The notes under the pieces are model-generated. The model was not told the origin of the DNA, searched no databases, and saw only the letters and a program-made list of their open reading frames with translations. This document shows, piece by piece, positions 18,553 through 27,968 of a DNA stretch of 64,000 nt. Position 1 is the first letter of the stretch; each line of letters begins with the position of its first letter. The stretch covers positions 1-64,000 of the forward strand of contig OMZI01000001.1 in assembly GCA_900315485.1 (NCBI GenBank), given 5' to 3'. The stretch is from an uncultured Eubacteriales bacterium (GTDB lineage Bacteria > Bacillota > Clostridia > Peptostreptococcales > Anaerovoracaceae). A program made the translations under genes and the position numbers.

Positions 18553-19626
18553 ATGGCTACTAATAATACAGACAATGCAGCAAAAGAAAAGGCCCTCAAT
18601 CAGGCCCTTGAACAGATACAGAAACAGTACGGCAAGGGAGCTATCATGAAGCTCGGAGATGCCGGCCCGGTGACCAATCTCGAGGTCATCTCGACCGGTT
18701 CGCTGAGCCTTGACCTCGCCACAGGAGTAGGCGGCTACCCTAAGGGCAGGATCATAGAGATCTACGGACCTGAATCTTCAGGTAAGACAACTCTGACTCT
18801 CCATGCCATTGCTGAGGCTCAGAAGAAAGGCGGACAGGCGGCATTTATCGATGCAGAGCACGCGCTCGATCCTGTCTATGCGAAGAACCTCGGTGTCAAT
18901 GTTGACGAGCTTCTCGTATCCCAGCCGGATACAGGAGAGCAGGCTCTCGAGATCTGCGAGATGCTGGCAAGGAGCGGAGCTCTTGATATCATCGTCATCG
19001 ACTCGGTCGCAGCTCTCGTACCGAAGGCCGAGATCCAGGGCGAGATGGGAGACTCACATGTAGGTCTTCAGGCCAGACTCATGTCACAGGCTCTGCGTAA
19101 GATCGCAGGTGCGGTCAACAAGTCCAACACCTGTGTCATCTTCATCAACCAGCTGAGAGAGAAGATCGGCATCATGTTCGGAAACCCTGAGACAACTACA
19201 GGCGGAAGGGCTCTGAAGTTCTATGCTTCCATGAGACTTGATGTAAGAAGAGTCGAGACTATCAAGAAGGGCGAGGACATGCTCGGAAACAGGACGAGAG
19301 TCAAGATCGTCAAGAACAAGGTCGCTCCTCCGTTCAAGAAGGCTGAATTCGACATCATGTACGGAACAGGAATATCTCTTCCGGGAGACATTCTCGATAC
19401 AGCTACGGATATCGGCATAATCGAGAAGGCAGGATCCTGGTACAGCTACAACGGAGAGAGGATCGGACAGGGCAGAGAGAATGTCAAGACTTATCTCGAA
19501 GAGCATCCTGATGTTCTCGAAGATGTAAGAGCCAGAGTTATGAAGCACTTCGAGGACAGCAAACAGCCTGCAGACGCCAAGGACGGAGGCATCCGCGTCG
19601 ACGAGGACGGCGTAGTAATTGAGTAA
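18553..19626 (+). CDS. recA: Recombinase RecA
   Basis: A 357 aa DNA-dependent ATPase for homologous recombination and SOS induction. It has Walker [10 protein letters not shown] (about residues 76-84), the [11 protein letters not shown] segment and an acidic C-terminus. RBS AGGAGGA is 4 bases before ATG. A LexA box in the promoter shows SOS control. Confidence 0.99.
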   Translation: MATNNTDNAAKEKALNQALEQIQKQYGKGAIMKLGDAGPVTNLEVISTGSLSLDLATGVGGYPKGRIIEIYGPESSGKTTLTLHAIAEAQKKGGQAAFIDAEHALDPVYAKNLGVNVDELLVSQPDTGEQALEICEMLARSGALDIIVIDSVAALVPKAEIQGEMGDSHVGLQARLMSQALRKIAGAVNKSNTCVIFINQLREKIGIMFGNPETTTGGRALKFYASMRLDVRRVETIKKGEDMLGNRTRVKIVKNKVAPPFKKAEFDIMYGTGISLPGDILDTATDIGIIEKAGSWYSYNGERIGQGRENVKTYLEEHPDVLEDVRARVMKHFEDSKQPADAKDGGIRVDEDGVVIE

Positions 19627-19635
19627 AAATAGTGC

Positions 19636-19770
19636 TTGACGGACATATTGCGTTTTGTTATACTTGAACGCGGTCAACCGCACGAAAAGGGTGATTGTTA
19701 AGCATCGCAGCTACAGTAATATTTTGGCGGTGCACCCTCAACGGCGAGTCTGGTTTAAGGAGGAAAATTA
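19636..19770 (+). promoter_or_regulatory. rplU promoter and structured leader (putative L21 leader)
   Basis: TTGACG (19636-19641) and TATACT (19659-19664) have 17-bp spacing. They are followed by about 100 nt of untranslated leader with a long-range stem AGGGTG (19688-19693) / CACCCT (19733-19738) and a small stem GCGGT/ACCGC. Position and size match the autoregulatory L21 leaders known in Firmicutes. A covariance model was not run. Confidence 0.55.
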
Positions 19771-19774
19771 AACA

Positions 19775-20260
19775 ATGTACGCAATTATCAAGACAGGCGG
19801 CAAGCAGTACAGAGTTCAGGAGAACGATGAGTTCAGAGTAGAGAAGCTTGACGCACAGGTAGGCGACAAGGTCGTTTTCGACGAAGTAGTAGCAGTAGGC
19901 GGAGATGAGCTTGTAGTAGGAACACCTTTTGTAGAGGGATACGCAGTAGAGGCTGAGGTTCTCGAGCAGGGCAAGGCTGACAAGGTTATCATCTACAAGT
20001 ACAAGGCTAAGAAAGATTACAGACGTAAGAACGGTCACAGACAGCCATACACACTCGTAAAGGTTACAGGTATCGGCGCTGGCAAGAAGGCCGCTAAGAA
20101 GGAATCCGCAGCTAAGGCTGAGGCTCCTGCAGCAGAAGCACCAAAGGCAAGCGCATCCATGAAGAAGGATGAGCTGCTCGCTATCGCTAAGAAAATGGGC
20201 ATCGAGGTTGCTGCTAAGGCAACAAAGGCTGACATCCTTGCAGCTATCGAGGCTAACTAA
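19775..20260 (+). CDS. rplU: 50S ribosomal protein L21 with C-terminal extension
   Basis: A 161 aa protein. The first about 103 residues are normal L21 ([14 protein letters not shown]...[11 protein letters not shown]). After an Ala/Glu/Pro linker (about 108-128) comes a roughly 30-residue helical module, [20 protein letters not shown] followed by [13 protein letters not shown]. It resembles the HeH/LEM or Rho-N-type helix-extended-loop-helix nucleic-acid-binding fold. L21 is normally about 100-105 aa, so this is a real addition. RBS AAGGAGG. First gene of rplU-rpmA. Confidence 0.95.
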   Translation: MYAIIKTGGKQYRVQENDEFRVEKLDAQVGDKVVFDEVVAVGGDELVVGTPFVEGYAVEAEVLEQGKADKVIIYKYKAKKDYRRKNGHRQPYTLVKVTGIGAGKKAAKKESAAKAEAPAAEAPKASASMKKDELLAIAKKMGIEVAAKATKADILAAIEAN

Positions 20261-20283
20261 TAAGGAACAGGAGGTAATATTCG

Positions 20284-20544
20284 ATGTCAAGTAAAAAGGG
20301 AGTAGGAAGTTCCAAAAACGGCAGAGATTCCGAGTCCAAGAGACTTGGACTTAAGGTAGGTGCCGGTGAATATGTAAGCGCTGGAAGCATCATCATGAGA
20401 CAGAGAGGCACTAAGCTTCACCCTGGCAACAATGTTGGTATCGGTGGAGACGACACTCTGTTCGCAAAGATCGACGGAACTGTAAAGTTCGAGAGATACG
20501 ACAAGAAGAGAAAGAAAGTAAGCGTTTACAGCAAGGAAGCATAA
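20284..20544 (+). CDS. rpmA: 50S ribosomal protein L27
   Basis: An 86 aa protein starting [20 protein letters not shown]. Most Firmicutes make L27 with an N-terminal extension that the Prp protease removes; here the protein starts directly at the mature-type N-terminus. The prp gene, usually between rplU and rpmA, is absent (23-bp gap). RBS CAGGAGG precedes ATG. Confidence 0.97.
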   Translation: MSSKKGVGSSKNGRDSESKRLGLKVGAGEYVSAGSIIMRQRGTKLHPGNNVGIGGDDTLFAKIDGTVKFERYDKKRKKVSVYSKEA

Positions 20545-20562
20545 TTCCGGTTATTCGCATCA

Positions 20563-20591
20563 AGCCCCTACATTGTAGGGGCTGATTTTTT
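20563..20591 (+). terminator. rplU-rpmA terminator
   Basis: Perfect stem AGCCCCTAC / GTAGGGGCT followed by GATTTTTT. Confidence 0.92.
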
Positions 20592-20603
20592 CGGAGAAAA
20601 GAT

Positions 20604-21887
20604 ATGTTCGTAGACAGAGCGGAAATCACAATAGTATCCGGTAAGGGCGGCAACGGCGCAGTCACATTCAGGCGCGACCCGTACGTTCCGGACGGCGGTC
20701 CGGACGGAGGCGACGGCGGTGATGGCGGCAGCGTTATTTTTGTTGCCGACCGCAATCTCAGGACTCTGATGGACTTCAAGTACAAGAGGAAGTATCAGGC
20801 TGAGAACGGCCAGGACGGAATGAAGAGAAAACGCTACGGCAAGAAGGGTCAGGACCTGTATATCAAGGTGCCGGTCGGTACTCTTATCATCGATAAGGAG
20901 TCAGGGCTTCTGATGAAGGATCTCTGCAATGACGGAGATGAGCTTGTTGCGGCAAAGGGCGGCAGAGGCGGACGCGGTAACGTTCATTACAAGAGCAGTA
21001 TCCGTCAGGCTCCTAATTTTGCTGAGGCAGGCGGCTTTGCGAAGGAAAGAGAAGTCATACTTGAGCTCAAGCTGATAGCAGACGTAGGTCTTCTCGGATT
21101 CCCGAATGTCGGAAAGTCGACACTTCTGTCCGTATGCACCAATTCAAGACCTAAGATCGCAGGATATCATTTCACCACTATAGACCCTAATCTGGGTGTC
21201 GTGTACCTGCACGATACAAGCTTTGTAATGGCAGATATTGCCGGCATCATTGAAGGCGCTGCACAGGGCGCAGGTCTTGGATTCAAGTTCCTCAAGCACA
21301 TTGAGAGAACCAAGGTCCTCATCCACGTGGTTGATGTCTCCGGCTCAGAAGGCCGTGATCCTGTCGAAGACTACAGGAAGATCATGGCAGAACTTGAACA
21401 GTACGACCCGAAGCTTCTCAAAAAGCCGCAGATCGTTGCAGCCAACAAGATGGATATCGTGACTGATCAGGACAAGCTTGATGAGTTCATGAAACTCATG
21501 GAAGAGGAGGGCCGCAAGGTATTCCCGATCAGTGCCGCAACACGCCAGGGAATAACCGAGCTGCTGAATGAGACTCTCCATGAAATAGAGACATACGAAG
21601 AGCCTGACGAAGAGCCGGTTCAGATGTTTGATTTCGAGGCAGATGAATATGATGCTGATTACAAGAAGATCAGTGCGTATGTCGATGAAGACGGCGCATT
21701 TGTGCTTGAAGGGAAGCATCTTACCAAGATATTCAACTCGACCAACTTCACGGACAGCGGTTCCATCAGATATCTGTACAACTATATCGAGAAGAACGGA
21801 GGCATGAAGCTGCTGTTCGATCTCGGCCTCAAAGAGGGCGATACTGTACGTATCAAGGACTTCGAGTTTGAGTACACTGAGGAGTAG
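20604..21887 (+). CDS. obgE: GTPase Obg (CgtA)
   Basis: A 427 aa ribosome-associated GTPase in large-subunit assembly and stress response. It has the glycine-rich Obg fold (residues 1-158, GGPDGGDGGDGG), G1 GFPNVGKST, G3 DIAGIIEGA, G4 NKMD and the C-terminal OCT domain (about 350-427) found in Gram-positive Obg. The start codon lies 13 bp after the rpmA terminator. Confidence 0.97.
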   Translation: MFVDRAEITIVSGKGGNGAVTFRRDPYVPDGGPDGGDGGDGGSVIFVADRNLRTLMDFKYKRKYQAENGQDGMKRKRYGKKGQDLYIKVPVGTLIIDKESGLLMKDLCNDGDELVAAKGGRGGRGNVHYKSSIRQAPNFAEAGGFAKEREVILELKLIADVGLLGFPNVGKSTLLSVCTNSRPKIAGYHFTTIDPNLGVVYLHDTSFVMADIAGIIEGAAQGAGLGFKFLKHIERTKVLIHVVDVSGSEGRDPVEDYRKIMAELEQYDPKLLKKPQIVAANKMDIVTDQDKLDEFMKLMEEEGRKVFPISAATRQGITELLNETLHEIETYEEPDEEPVQMFDFEADEYDADYKKISAYVDEDGAFVLEGKHLTKIFNSTNFTDSGSIRYLYNYIEKNGGMKLLFDLGLKEGDTVRIKDFEFEYTEE

Positions 21888-21926
21888 ATGAATATTTTCA
21901 TCAGAATAGATAATTATTTGACAGTA

Positions 21927-21951
21927 AGGGAAGCCTACAGCTTCCCTTTTT
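21927..21951 (+). terminator. obgE terminator
   Basis: Stem AAGGGAAGC / GCTTCCCTT followed by TTT, 40 bp after obgE. Confidence 0.85.
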
Positions 21952-22160
21952 CGTGCAAAAAATTCACCAGATCATACAACATATAGATTCAATAGTTTCA
22001 GAAAACACGCAATTCGTTGAAAATATGATGAAAAGCGTAAAAAATAGGTCGATTATCAGTGAAAAAATGTAAAAACATCATTATTTCACATCTAAACAGG
22101 CCTATATTATAGTTTGAAGCGACCCATACATCGCAATATACCTTAAGAAAGGAAACGGCT

Positions 22161-22850
22161 ATGTCTGAGAACGCTTTAAAGAGACTTAAGTCATATGCAG
22201 AAGATATCTTCAGGGATAAAAAGAGACTGATCAGAATACTGCTTATTGTTTTTATTCTGCTTCTTGCGCTTATGCTGCGTCTGTATGAAAACAGCAAGTC
22301 GGATATAACAGTTGACAGCAGCATGGACGTAAAAGCAGAAGGGGAAATATGCGTTGATATCGGAGGTGCTGTTGTAACTCCCGGTGTCTATACAGTCAGC
22401 TCCGGAACAAGACTGTATGAAGTCATCGATCTTGCAGGAGGCCTTATCAGTAATGCCGACACGGATTCCATTAACCGCGCCGAATATGTTGAGGACGGTC
22501 AGAAGATAATCATCCCCGTTCGTCCTCAGCAGACCGGAAATGAGGCAGCAGATGGAAGCGGAGCAGGTGAAGGAGACAGCGGCGGGGCGGACGCTGCAGG
22601 AACCGGCAGCACATCTGCGGCGTCTCAGGCCTCTGAGGCTGCGGCAGCAGTATCCGGCACAGGGCTTGTCAATATCAACTATGCTGACAAGGAGGAGCTT
22701 ATGACACTTCCGGGCATAGGAGAAGCAAAGGCGCAGAAAATCATTGATTACAGGAGCAGTACCAGATTCAGGAAGAAAGAGGACATCAAGTCCGTAAACG
22801 GTATAGGAGATGCTGTCTACAACAGCATCAAGGATTCCATAACTGTATAA
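22161..22850 (+). CDS. comEA: ComEA-type competence DNA-binding protein
   Basis: A 229 aa membrane-anchored DNA receptor. It has one TM helix (about residues 24-41), an SLBB domain (about 58-120, VDIGGAVVTPGVYTV), an Ala/Gly/Ser-rich flexible linker (about 128-168) and a C-terminal helix-hairpin-helix pair (NINYADKEELMTLPGIGEAK). ComEA binds double-stranded DNA outside the membrane for uptake. comEC is not nearby. RBS GAAAGGA. It is followed closely by a Spo0A-C-like gene. Confidence 0.9.
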   Translation: MSENALKRLKSYAEDIFRDKKRLIRILLIVFILLLALMLRLYENSKSDITVDSSMDVKAEGEICVDIGGAVVTPGVYTVSSGTRLYEVIDLAGGLISNADTDSINRAEYVEDGQKIIIPVRPQQTGNEAADGSGAGEGDSGGADAAGTGSTSAASQASEAAAAVSGTGLVNINYADKEELMTLPGIGEAKAQKIIDYRSSTRFRKKEDIKSVNGIGDAVYNSIKDSITV

Positions 22851-22864
22851 GGAGGTGGATCGTG

Positions 22865-23332
22865 ATGAGAAAAGACCAGATCAAATCAGCAAACACAGAG
22901 TCCCGCGGACTGTTTATGTTCGGAAGTGATATCACAGCAAAACCGACAGTCGAAGAGCTTGCGGCCTACTATGAATTTCTTAACAGCAGCACATCGGTAC
23001 TTAATGAATTCGGCATACATATAGGAACCAACGGATATTCATATCTGATAGAAGCTCTTAAGATCATCATAGACAGGGAGAGATATGATGTGAGGATGAA
23101 AACCGATGTATACCCGCTGATCGCTGTAAAGCACGGCCTGAAAAGATGTGACCCGGTGGAACACAGCATAAGAAATGCGATAAATACCGCTTATGAGGAT
23201 CAGCTGAAACAGCCGGGGTGCAACAGCATGGAGCTCTTTCCGAAGAAGCCGACAAACAAGCAGTTCATTATTTATGCTGCAGATGAGGTGTTCAAAAAAC
23301 TGTGTGTAAACAAGCTTGACAGCCTGAGTTGA
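22865..23332 (+). CDS. Stand-alone Spo0A C-terminal DNA-binding domain protein
   Basis: A 156 aa protein. From about residue 50 it follows the Spo0A effector domain pattern: GIHIGTNGYSYLIEAL, then VYPLIAVKHG, VEHSIRNAINTAYE and finally KPTNKQFIIYAADE. The receiver domain with its phospho-acceptor Asp is missing and the first 50 residues do not resemble one, so control cannot be by standard phosphorelay. The ATG at 22865 (AAGGAGGTG spaced 6) is chosen over GTG at 22862. It starts 14 bp after comEA, so the two may be co-expressed. Target genes are unknown. Confidence 0.75.
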   Translation: MRKDQIKSANTESRGLFMFGSDITAKPTVEELAAYYEFLNSSTSVLNEFGIHIGTNGYSYLIEALKIIIDRERYDVRMKTDVYPLIAVKHGLKRCDPVEHSIRNAINTAYEDQLKQPGCNSMELFPKKPTNKQFIIYAADEVFKKLCVNKLDSLS

Positions 23333-23362
23333 TTTGAGCAGGAAGTATATGTTAGCATTGCC

Positions 23363-23388
23363 GTGCGGGTCTTTAAGAAGACCCGCAC
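23363..23388 (+). terminator. Perfect intergenic hairpin
   Basis: An 11-bp perfect stem GTGCGGGTCTT / AAGACCCGCAC with a 4-nt loop. There is no T-run on either side, so termination is likely factor-assisted or the stem protects mRNA ends. Confidence 0.5.
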
Positions 23389-23417
23389 AGTTAATGAGAA
23401 GAGAAGGAAATATCATA

Positions 23418-23600
23418 ATGGAAAAAATCAAACTTGACAGAATCAACGAGCTTGCTCACAAGTCGAAAGCAGAAGGACTGACACCTGAAGAAAAGGCTGA
23501 ACAGGCAGTACTGAGAGCTGAGTTTCTTGCGGAAATCAGAGCTGACGTAAAGGCTTCACTCGAATCCATTGAATTCGTTGAAGAAGTCACTGCTGAGTGA
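23418..23600 (+). CDS. DUF896 family protein (YnzC-like)
   Basis: A 60 aa helical protein starting MEKIKLDRINELAHKSK with the family LTPEEKAEQAVLRAEFL segment. It belongs to the small cytoplasmic DUF896 family found across Firmicutes; function unknown. The start at 23418 is set by AGAGAAGGAA. The longer in-frame reading runs back through the upstream hairpin and is rejected. Confidence 0.85.
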   Translation: MEKIKLDRINELAHKSKAEGLTPEEKAEQAVLRAEFLAEIRADVKASLESIEFVEEVTAE

Positions 23601-23639
23601 TATAATGAGTGGAAGTTTTGTTAGATAAGGAGACTATTC

Positions 23640-26261
23640 ATGGAAAAACTCGGGGTAAATGAACTTAGAGATATGTTCAGAGACTTTTTCGTCAGCAAGG
23701 GACATTATGCAGGCGGCAGCGCTTCGCTGATCCCGCGTAATGACAAGAGCCTTCTGATCATAAACTCCGGTATGGCACCGCTCAAGCCTTATTTCGCAGG
23801 AGTCGAGACTCCTCCGAGCAAGAGGATGACAACATGCCAGAAGTGCATAAGGACTAATGATATAGATAACGTAGGAAAGACCGCCCGTCACGGTACATTC
23901 TTCGAAATGCTCGGCAACTTCAGTTTTGGCGACTACTTCAAGAAGGAATCACTGCAGTGGGGCTGGGAATTCTGTACTGAATGGCTCAAGATGCCTAAGG
24001 AAAAGCTCTGGGCTACTATATATGAAGACGATGACGAGGCATTTGAGATCTGGAGAGATATCATCGGAATGCCTGAAGAGAGGATCGTAAGACTCGGTAA
24101 GGAAGACAACTTCTGGGAAATCGGACTCGGACCTTGCGGACCATGTTCAGAGATCTACTACGACCGCGGACCTGAGTGGGGATGCGGCAAGCCTGACTGC
24201 AAGCCGGGATGTGAGTGTGACAGATACCTTGAGTTCTGGAACCACGTATTCACACAGTTCGACAGACAGGAGGACGGATCATATCCGAGACTCGCTCATC
24301 CTAACATCGATACAGGAATGGGTCTTGAGAGACTCGCATGCATCCTCCAGGATGTGGATTCCATCTTCGACGTAGATACTGTCAAGTTCACAAGAGACGC
24401 CATCACAGACATGGCAGGAGTTGAATATCAGGCAGGCAACCACAAGGTCGATGTCAGCGTCAGGATCGTCACAGACCACCTGAGATCTATGACATTCATG
24501 ATCGCGGACGGTATCCTTCCAAGTAACGAGGGAAGAGGATACATCCTCAAGAGGATCATCAGACGTGCTGCAAGACACTGCAAGCTGCTCGGTATCACAC
24601 AGGCCAATCCGCTTGTTGAGCTCGCTGAGAGCGTTGTACAGACATCCGGCGGAGCTTATCCTGAGCTCGTTGAGAAGCACGACTATATAATGAAGATTAT
24701 CAAGGTCGAGGAAGACAATTTTGCCAAGACCCTTGACAGAGGAGTTGAGATCCTTGACGGATACATGGCCGACATGGATGCAAAGGGCGAGACTGAACTC
24801 GCAGGTGAGCTGACATTCAAGCTGTACGATACATACGGATTCCCTCTGGAAGTTACACAGGAGATCCTCGAGGAGAACGGCAAGACAGCTGACGTTGACG
24901 GCTTCAACGCTCACATGAAGGCACAGAAGGATCTCGCAAGAGCCAATCAGAGAGATACTTCAGACGATGCATGGAGAGACGCTTCGGAATACAGCCACTT
25001 CGAGCCTACTGATTTCCTCGGATATACAGAGGAATCGGCAGAGTCCAAAGTCCTGTATGTCGGAAATTATGATAAGGACCGCAAGTTCGTCATCACCGAG
25101 GCTACGCCGTTCTATGCTACAAGCGGCGGACAGATCTACGATACAGGCTGCATCACAAGAGGCAGCGATGTTCTGAGAGTAGTTGACGTAGAGAAGGACA
25201 ATGGTATTTATCTCCACGTCATCCACGCGGATGACTCCGGACTTGCTGACCAGCTCGAAGTAGGTGAAACAGTATCACTGGCTATCGACTCGGTAAGAAG
25301 ACACAGGATCGCAAGATCACACTCAGCTACACACCTGCTGCAGCAGGCTCTCAGAGATGTACTCGGAGATCATGTCATGCAGGCAGGATCATATGTAGAT
25401 GACAACTATCTGAGATTCGACTTCAACCACTTCCAGGCAGTAACACCTGAAGAGATCAGAAAGATCGAAGACATCGTCAATGATAAGGTAGACGAGTATC
25501 TTCCTATCAAAATGGAAGAGATGCCTATCGAAGAGGCTAAGAAGCTCGGAGCTATGGCTCTGTTCGGTGAGAAGTACGGCGATATCGTAAGAGTTGTCAG
25601 CATGGGCGACTACAGCGTAGAGTTCTGCGGCGGTACACATATTGACAACACAGGTAAGGTAGGAGGCTTCAAGATCATCAGCGAAGGCGGAATCGCTGCC
25701 GGAGTAAGACGTATCGAAGCTATCACCGGATCCAATGTCATCAAGTACCTGACAGATAAGGAAGCAGTCATCAGCACACTCGCTCAGACACTCAAGTCCA
25801 GTGAGTCTGACCTGACACGCAAGGCTTCTCAGGTAATGTCGGATATCAAGGAACTCGAAAATACCATAAAATCATTCAAATCGGATGAGATTACAGGTGC
25901 GATTGGTGATATAATTGACTCAGCGAAAGAGATCGGCGGAGCGAACCTCATTACCAGAAAGTTCGAAGACACCGATGCAGACCAGCTGCGCAGCATCTGC
26001 GATGCAGTCAAGGAAAAGATGAACAACGTCGTTATGGTATTTGCTTCCGTAAATGACGGCAGAGTCACATTCATCACTGCAGTAAGTGATGACCTGGTAG
26101 GCAAGGGCTACAACGCAGGAAAGATCATCAAGGAAGTAGCAAAGGCTGCAGGTGGCGGCGGCGGCGGAAAAGCCAACATGGCACAGGCCGGCGCAAAAGA
26201 TGCATCCAAGGTAGATGACGCATTCGCAGTAGCTGAGCAGATAATGGCTAATCAACAGTAA
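23640..26261 (+). CDS. alaS: Alanyl-tRNA synthetase
   Basis: An 873 aa class II synthetase. It has the aminoacylation core at the N-terminus (SASLIPRNDKSLLIINSGM, then TCQKCIRTNDIDNVG), an editing domain with the HSATH zinc ligands and CGGTHIDNTG, and the C-Ala domain ending with a glycine stretch GGGGGGK. Full length. It is followed by ireB and ruvX, the conserved Firmicutes order. There is no T-box in the short 40-bp upstream gap. Confidence 0.99.
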   Translation: MEKLGVNELRDMFRDFFVSKGHYAGGSASLIPRNDKSLLIINSGMAPLKPYFAGVETPPSKRMTTCQKCIRTNDIDNVGKTARHGTFFEMLGNFSFGDYFKKESLQWGWEFCTEWLKMPKEKLWATIYEDDDEAFEIWRDIIGMPEERIVRLGKEDNFWEIGLGPCGPCSEIYYDRGPEWGCGKPDCKPGCECDRYLEFWNHVFTQFDRQEDGSYPRLAHPNIDTGMGLERLACILQDVDSIFDVDTVKFTRDAITDMAGVEYQAGNHKVDVSVRIVTDHLRSMTFMIADGILPSNEGRGYILKRIIRRAARHCKLLGITQANPLVELAESVVQTSGGAYPELVEKHDYIMKIIKVEEDNFAKTLDRGVEILDGYMADMDAKGETELAGELTFKLYDTYGFPLEVTQEILEENGKTADVDGFNAHMKAQKDLARANQRDTSDDAWRDASEYSHFEPTDFLGYTEESAESKVLYVGNYDKDRKFVITEATPFYATSGGQIYDTGCITRGSDVLRVVDVEKDNGIYLHVIHADDSGLADQLEVGETVSLAIDSVRRHRIARSHSATHLLQQALRDVLGDHVMQAGSYVDDNYLRFDFNHFQAVTPEEIRKIEDIVNDKVDEYLPIKMEEMPIEEAKKLGAMALFGEKYGDIVRVVSMGDYSVEFCGGTHIDNTGKVGGFKIISEGGIAAGVRRIEAITGSNVIKYLTDKEAVISTLAQTLKSSESDLTRKASQVMSDIKELENTIKSFKSDEITGAIGDIIDSAKEIGGANLITRKFEDTDADQLRSICDAVKEKMNNVVMVFASVNDGRVTFITAVSDDLVGKGYNAGKIIKEVAKAAGGGGGGKANMAQAGAKDASKVDDAFAVAEQIMANQQ

Positions 26262-26284
26262 TAACTTATATATGGAGGATTGAA

Positions 26285-26539
26285 ATGAGCAAGAACACTA
26301 TCATGTTCGAAGGATTCAAGGACAGCCAGCTTGATAAGAAAGAAGCTCTTGTAGAGATCTACACAGCTCTGACAGACCGCGGATACAACGCAGTTGATCA
26401 GATCGTAGGATATCTTACTTCAGGAGATCCTTCTTATATCACAAGCCACAATAATGCAAGAAACCTCATTCTCAAGATCGACAGAGACGAGCTTCTTGAA
26501 GAGATCCTTACAAGCTACCTCGGAATCAGCAAAAAGTAA
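26285..26539 (+). CDS. ireB: IreB/ReoM family regulatory phosphoprotein (UPF0297)
   Basis: An 84 aa protein. In enterococci and Listeria this family is phosphorylated by the PASTA kinase and controls ClpCP-dependent turnover of MurA, linking it to cell-wall synthesis. It begins MSKNTIMFEG and shows the family segments NAVDQIVGYLTSGDPSYITS and HNNARNLI. RBS TGGAGG. The stop TAA overlaps the ruvX start by one base. Confidence 0.92.
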   Translation: MSKNTIMFEGFKDSQLDKKEALVEIYTALTDRGYNAVDQIVGYLTSGDPSYITSHNNARNLILKIDRDELLEEILTSYLGISKK

Positions 26540-26985
26540 TGCGCATTCTCGGACTTGATGTAGGAGACAGAACAGTGGGGGTCGCGGTAAGCGACCCTCT
26601 TGGTATAATTGCGACAGGCGTTACGACTATCGAAAGAGTAGGCATCCGCAAGGATACGGGCAAAGTTATAGACTATATCCGCGAGTATGACTGCTCTAAA
26701 GTTGTCATGGGCCTGCCGCTTAATCTTGATGATTCGGATTCTGTTCAGACGGAGAAGGTGAGAGAGTTCAGAAGGATGCTGGAGAACAAGCTAAAGAGCT
26801 CCGGACCGCTCTCCAAGGTCACGATCGAGTGGCAGGATGAGAGATATTCGACAGCAGAAGCTGAAGAAGTGCTTATCGAAGCCAACATGAGCCGGGAAGA
26901 CAGAAAGAAGATCATCGACCGCCAGGCGGCGATCGTCATACTCCAGCGTTATCTTGACAGAATGCCGGCAGAGGAAAAGATATGA
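26539..26985 (+). CDS. ruvX: RuvX/YqgF family Holliday junction resolvase
   Basis: A 148 aa RNase H-fold nuclease associated with Holliday-junction or pre-16S rRNA processing. It has N-terminal RILGLDVGDRTVGVAVSD, the MGLPLN motif and ERYSTAEAE. It overlaps ireB (TAATG) and its own stop overlaps the LysR start (ATGA), so the LysR gene may be part of this operon. Confidence 0.93.
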   Translation: MRILGLDVGDRTVGVAVSDPLGIIATGVTTIERVGIRKDTGKVIDYIREYDCSKVVMGLPLNLDDSDSVQTEKVREFRRMLENKLKSSGPLSKVTIEWQDERYSTAEAEEVLIEANMSREDRKKIIDRQAAIVILQRYLDRMPAEEKI

Positions 26986-27890
26986 ACGACCTGCAGATAG
27001 ATTATTTCATGGCCGTTGCCACCAATCTCAGTTTTACCAGGACATCCGAGGAACTTTTCGTATCACAGCCTGCGATATCCAGGCAGATATCTCAGCTTGA
27101 AAAGGAGCTCGGAGCCAGGCTTTTCGTGAGGAACAATCAGAAGACAGAGCTTACCGAAGTCGGCAGGCTCTATTTTGAACTGTTCTCAAGATACAAGGCA
27201 GACCTTATAAACACCAAGGTCGAGGCTGACAGGATACTCGGAAAGAAGAAGGGCATGATGAGAGTAGGATTCCTCGAGGGCTGGGATCTGTTCGGCATAA
27301 TTCCCCCGATGATCGAGAGGTTCAATGAGGAGTATCCGGACATAGAGGTTGTCATCAACTGCTGCGGAGTCAAGGAACTTACGACTTCGCTTCTCAATGA
27401 CACTCTGGATGTTGTCGTGACCATGTCGAACTCGCTGAGCTCTTTCAGTGAATTCACTACAGCACCTGTTGCCGAGGTAAGAAAACTGCTTCTGTTCTCA
27501 AGCAATCACAGACTTGCAGGAAGAAGCGGTCTTACGCTCAAGGACTTCAGCGACGAAGTATTCATCGCTCCGTGGGAAATAGTCGACAAGATGATCGTCG
27601 AGACTATTGCCTCATATACAAGACCGTATGGATTCATACCTAAACTCAGATTCGTAAAAAATCATGAATCGACCATCACATGCGTACGAAATAACATGGG
27701 TGTGGCCATCGTCGATGAATGGGTATGGGCCAAGAACGCAGCTGACCTGAGGTGGATCCCTTTCAGGGCAATGGATGCGATATCTGTTGCCAGAATGAGC
27801 GCGAGGGAGAGCGAGCCTGTACTTGCAATGGAGCGGATCCTTAAAGAAGTTATAGACGAGCAGGAAAAACAAAAGGGAACAAGCCGCTAA
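26982..27890 (+). CDS. LysR-family transcriptional regulator
   Basis: A 302 aa regulator: N-terminal winged HTH (residues 1-60, FTRTSEELFVSQPAISRQIS) and a two-lobed co-inducer-binding domain (about 90-295). Family members bind a small effector and usually act on the adjacent genes. The downstream intergenic region has a perfect inverted repeat of LysR-box type ahead of the chalcone isomerase locus. It is therefore the likely local activator, with an aromatic effector as inference only. The 4-bp overlap with ruvX looks like an insertion behind a core operon. Confidence 0.88.
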   Translation: MNDLQIDYFMAVATNLSFTRTSEELFVSQPAISRQISQLEKELGARLFVRNNQKTELTEVGRLYFELFSRYKADLINTKVEADRILGKKKGMMRVGFLEGWDLFGIIPPMIERFNEEYPDIEVVINCCGVKELTTSLLNDTLDVVVTMSNSLSSFSEFTTAPVAEVRKLLLFSSNHRLAGRSGLTLKDFSDEVFIAPWEIVDKMIVETIASYTRPYGFIPKLRFVKNHESTITCVRNNMGVAIVDEWVWAKNAADLRWIPFRAMDAISVARMSARESEPVLAMERILKEVIDEQEKQKGTSR

Positions 27891-27905
27891 CCATTGAAAA
27901 TACTG

Positions 27906-27929
27906 ATTCATAACCAAATCGTTATGAAT
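27906..27929 (+). promoter_or_regulatory. Candidate LysR operator
   Basis: Perfect inverted repeat ATTCATAAC-CAAATC-GTTATGAAT (9-6-9). It fits the T-N11-A LysR pattern and lies 16 bp after the LysR gene and about 130 bp before the next start codon. Confidence 0.65.
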
Positions 27930-27968
27930 ATACGTGCATAATATCAATTATACTTAACAGGTATCATA

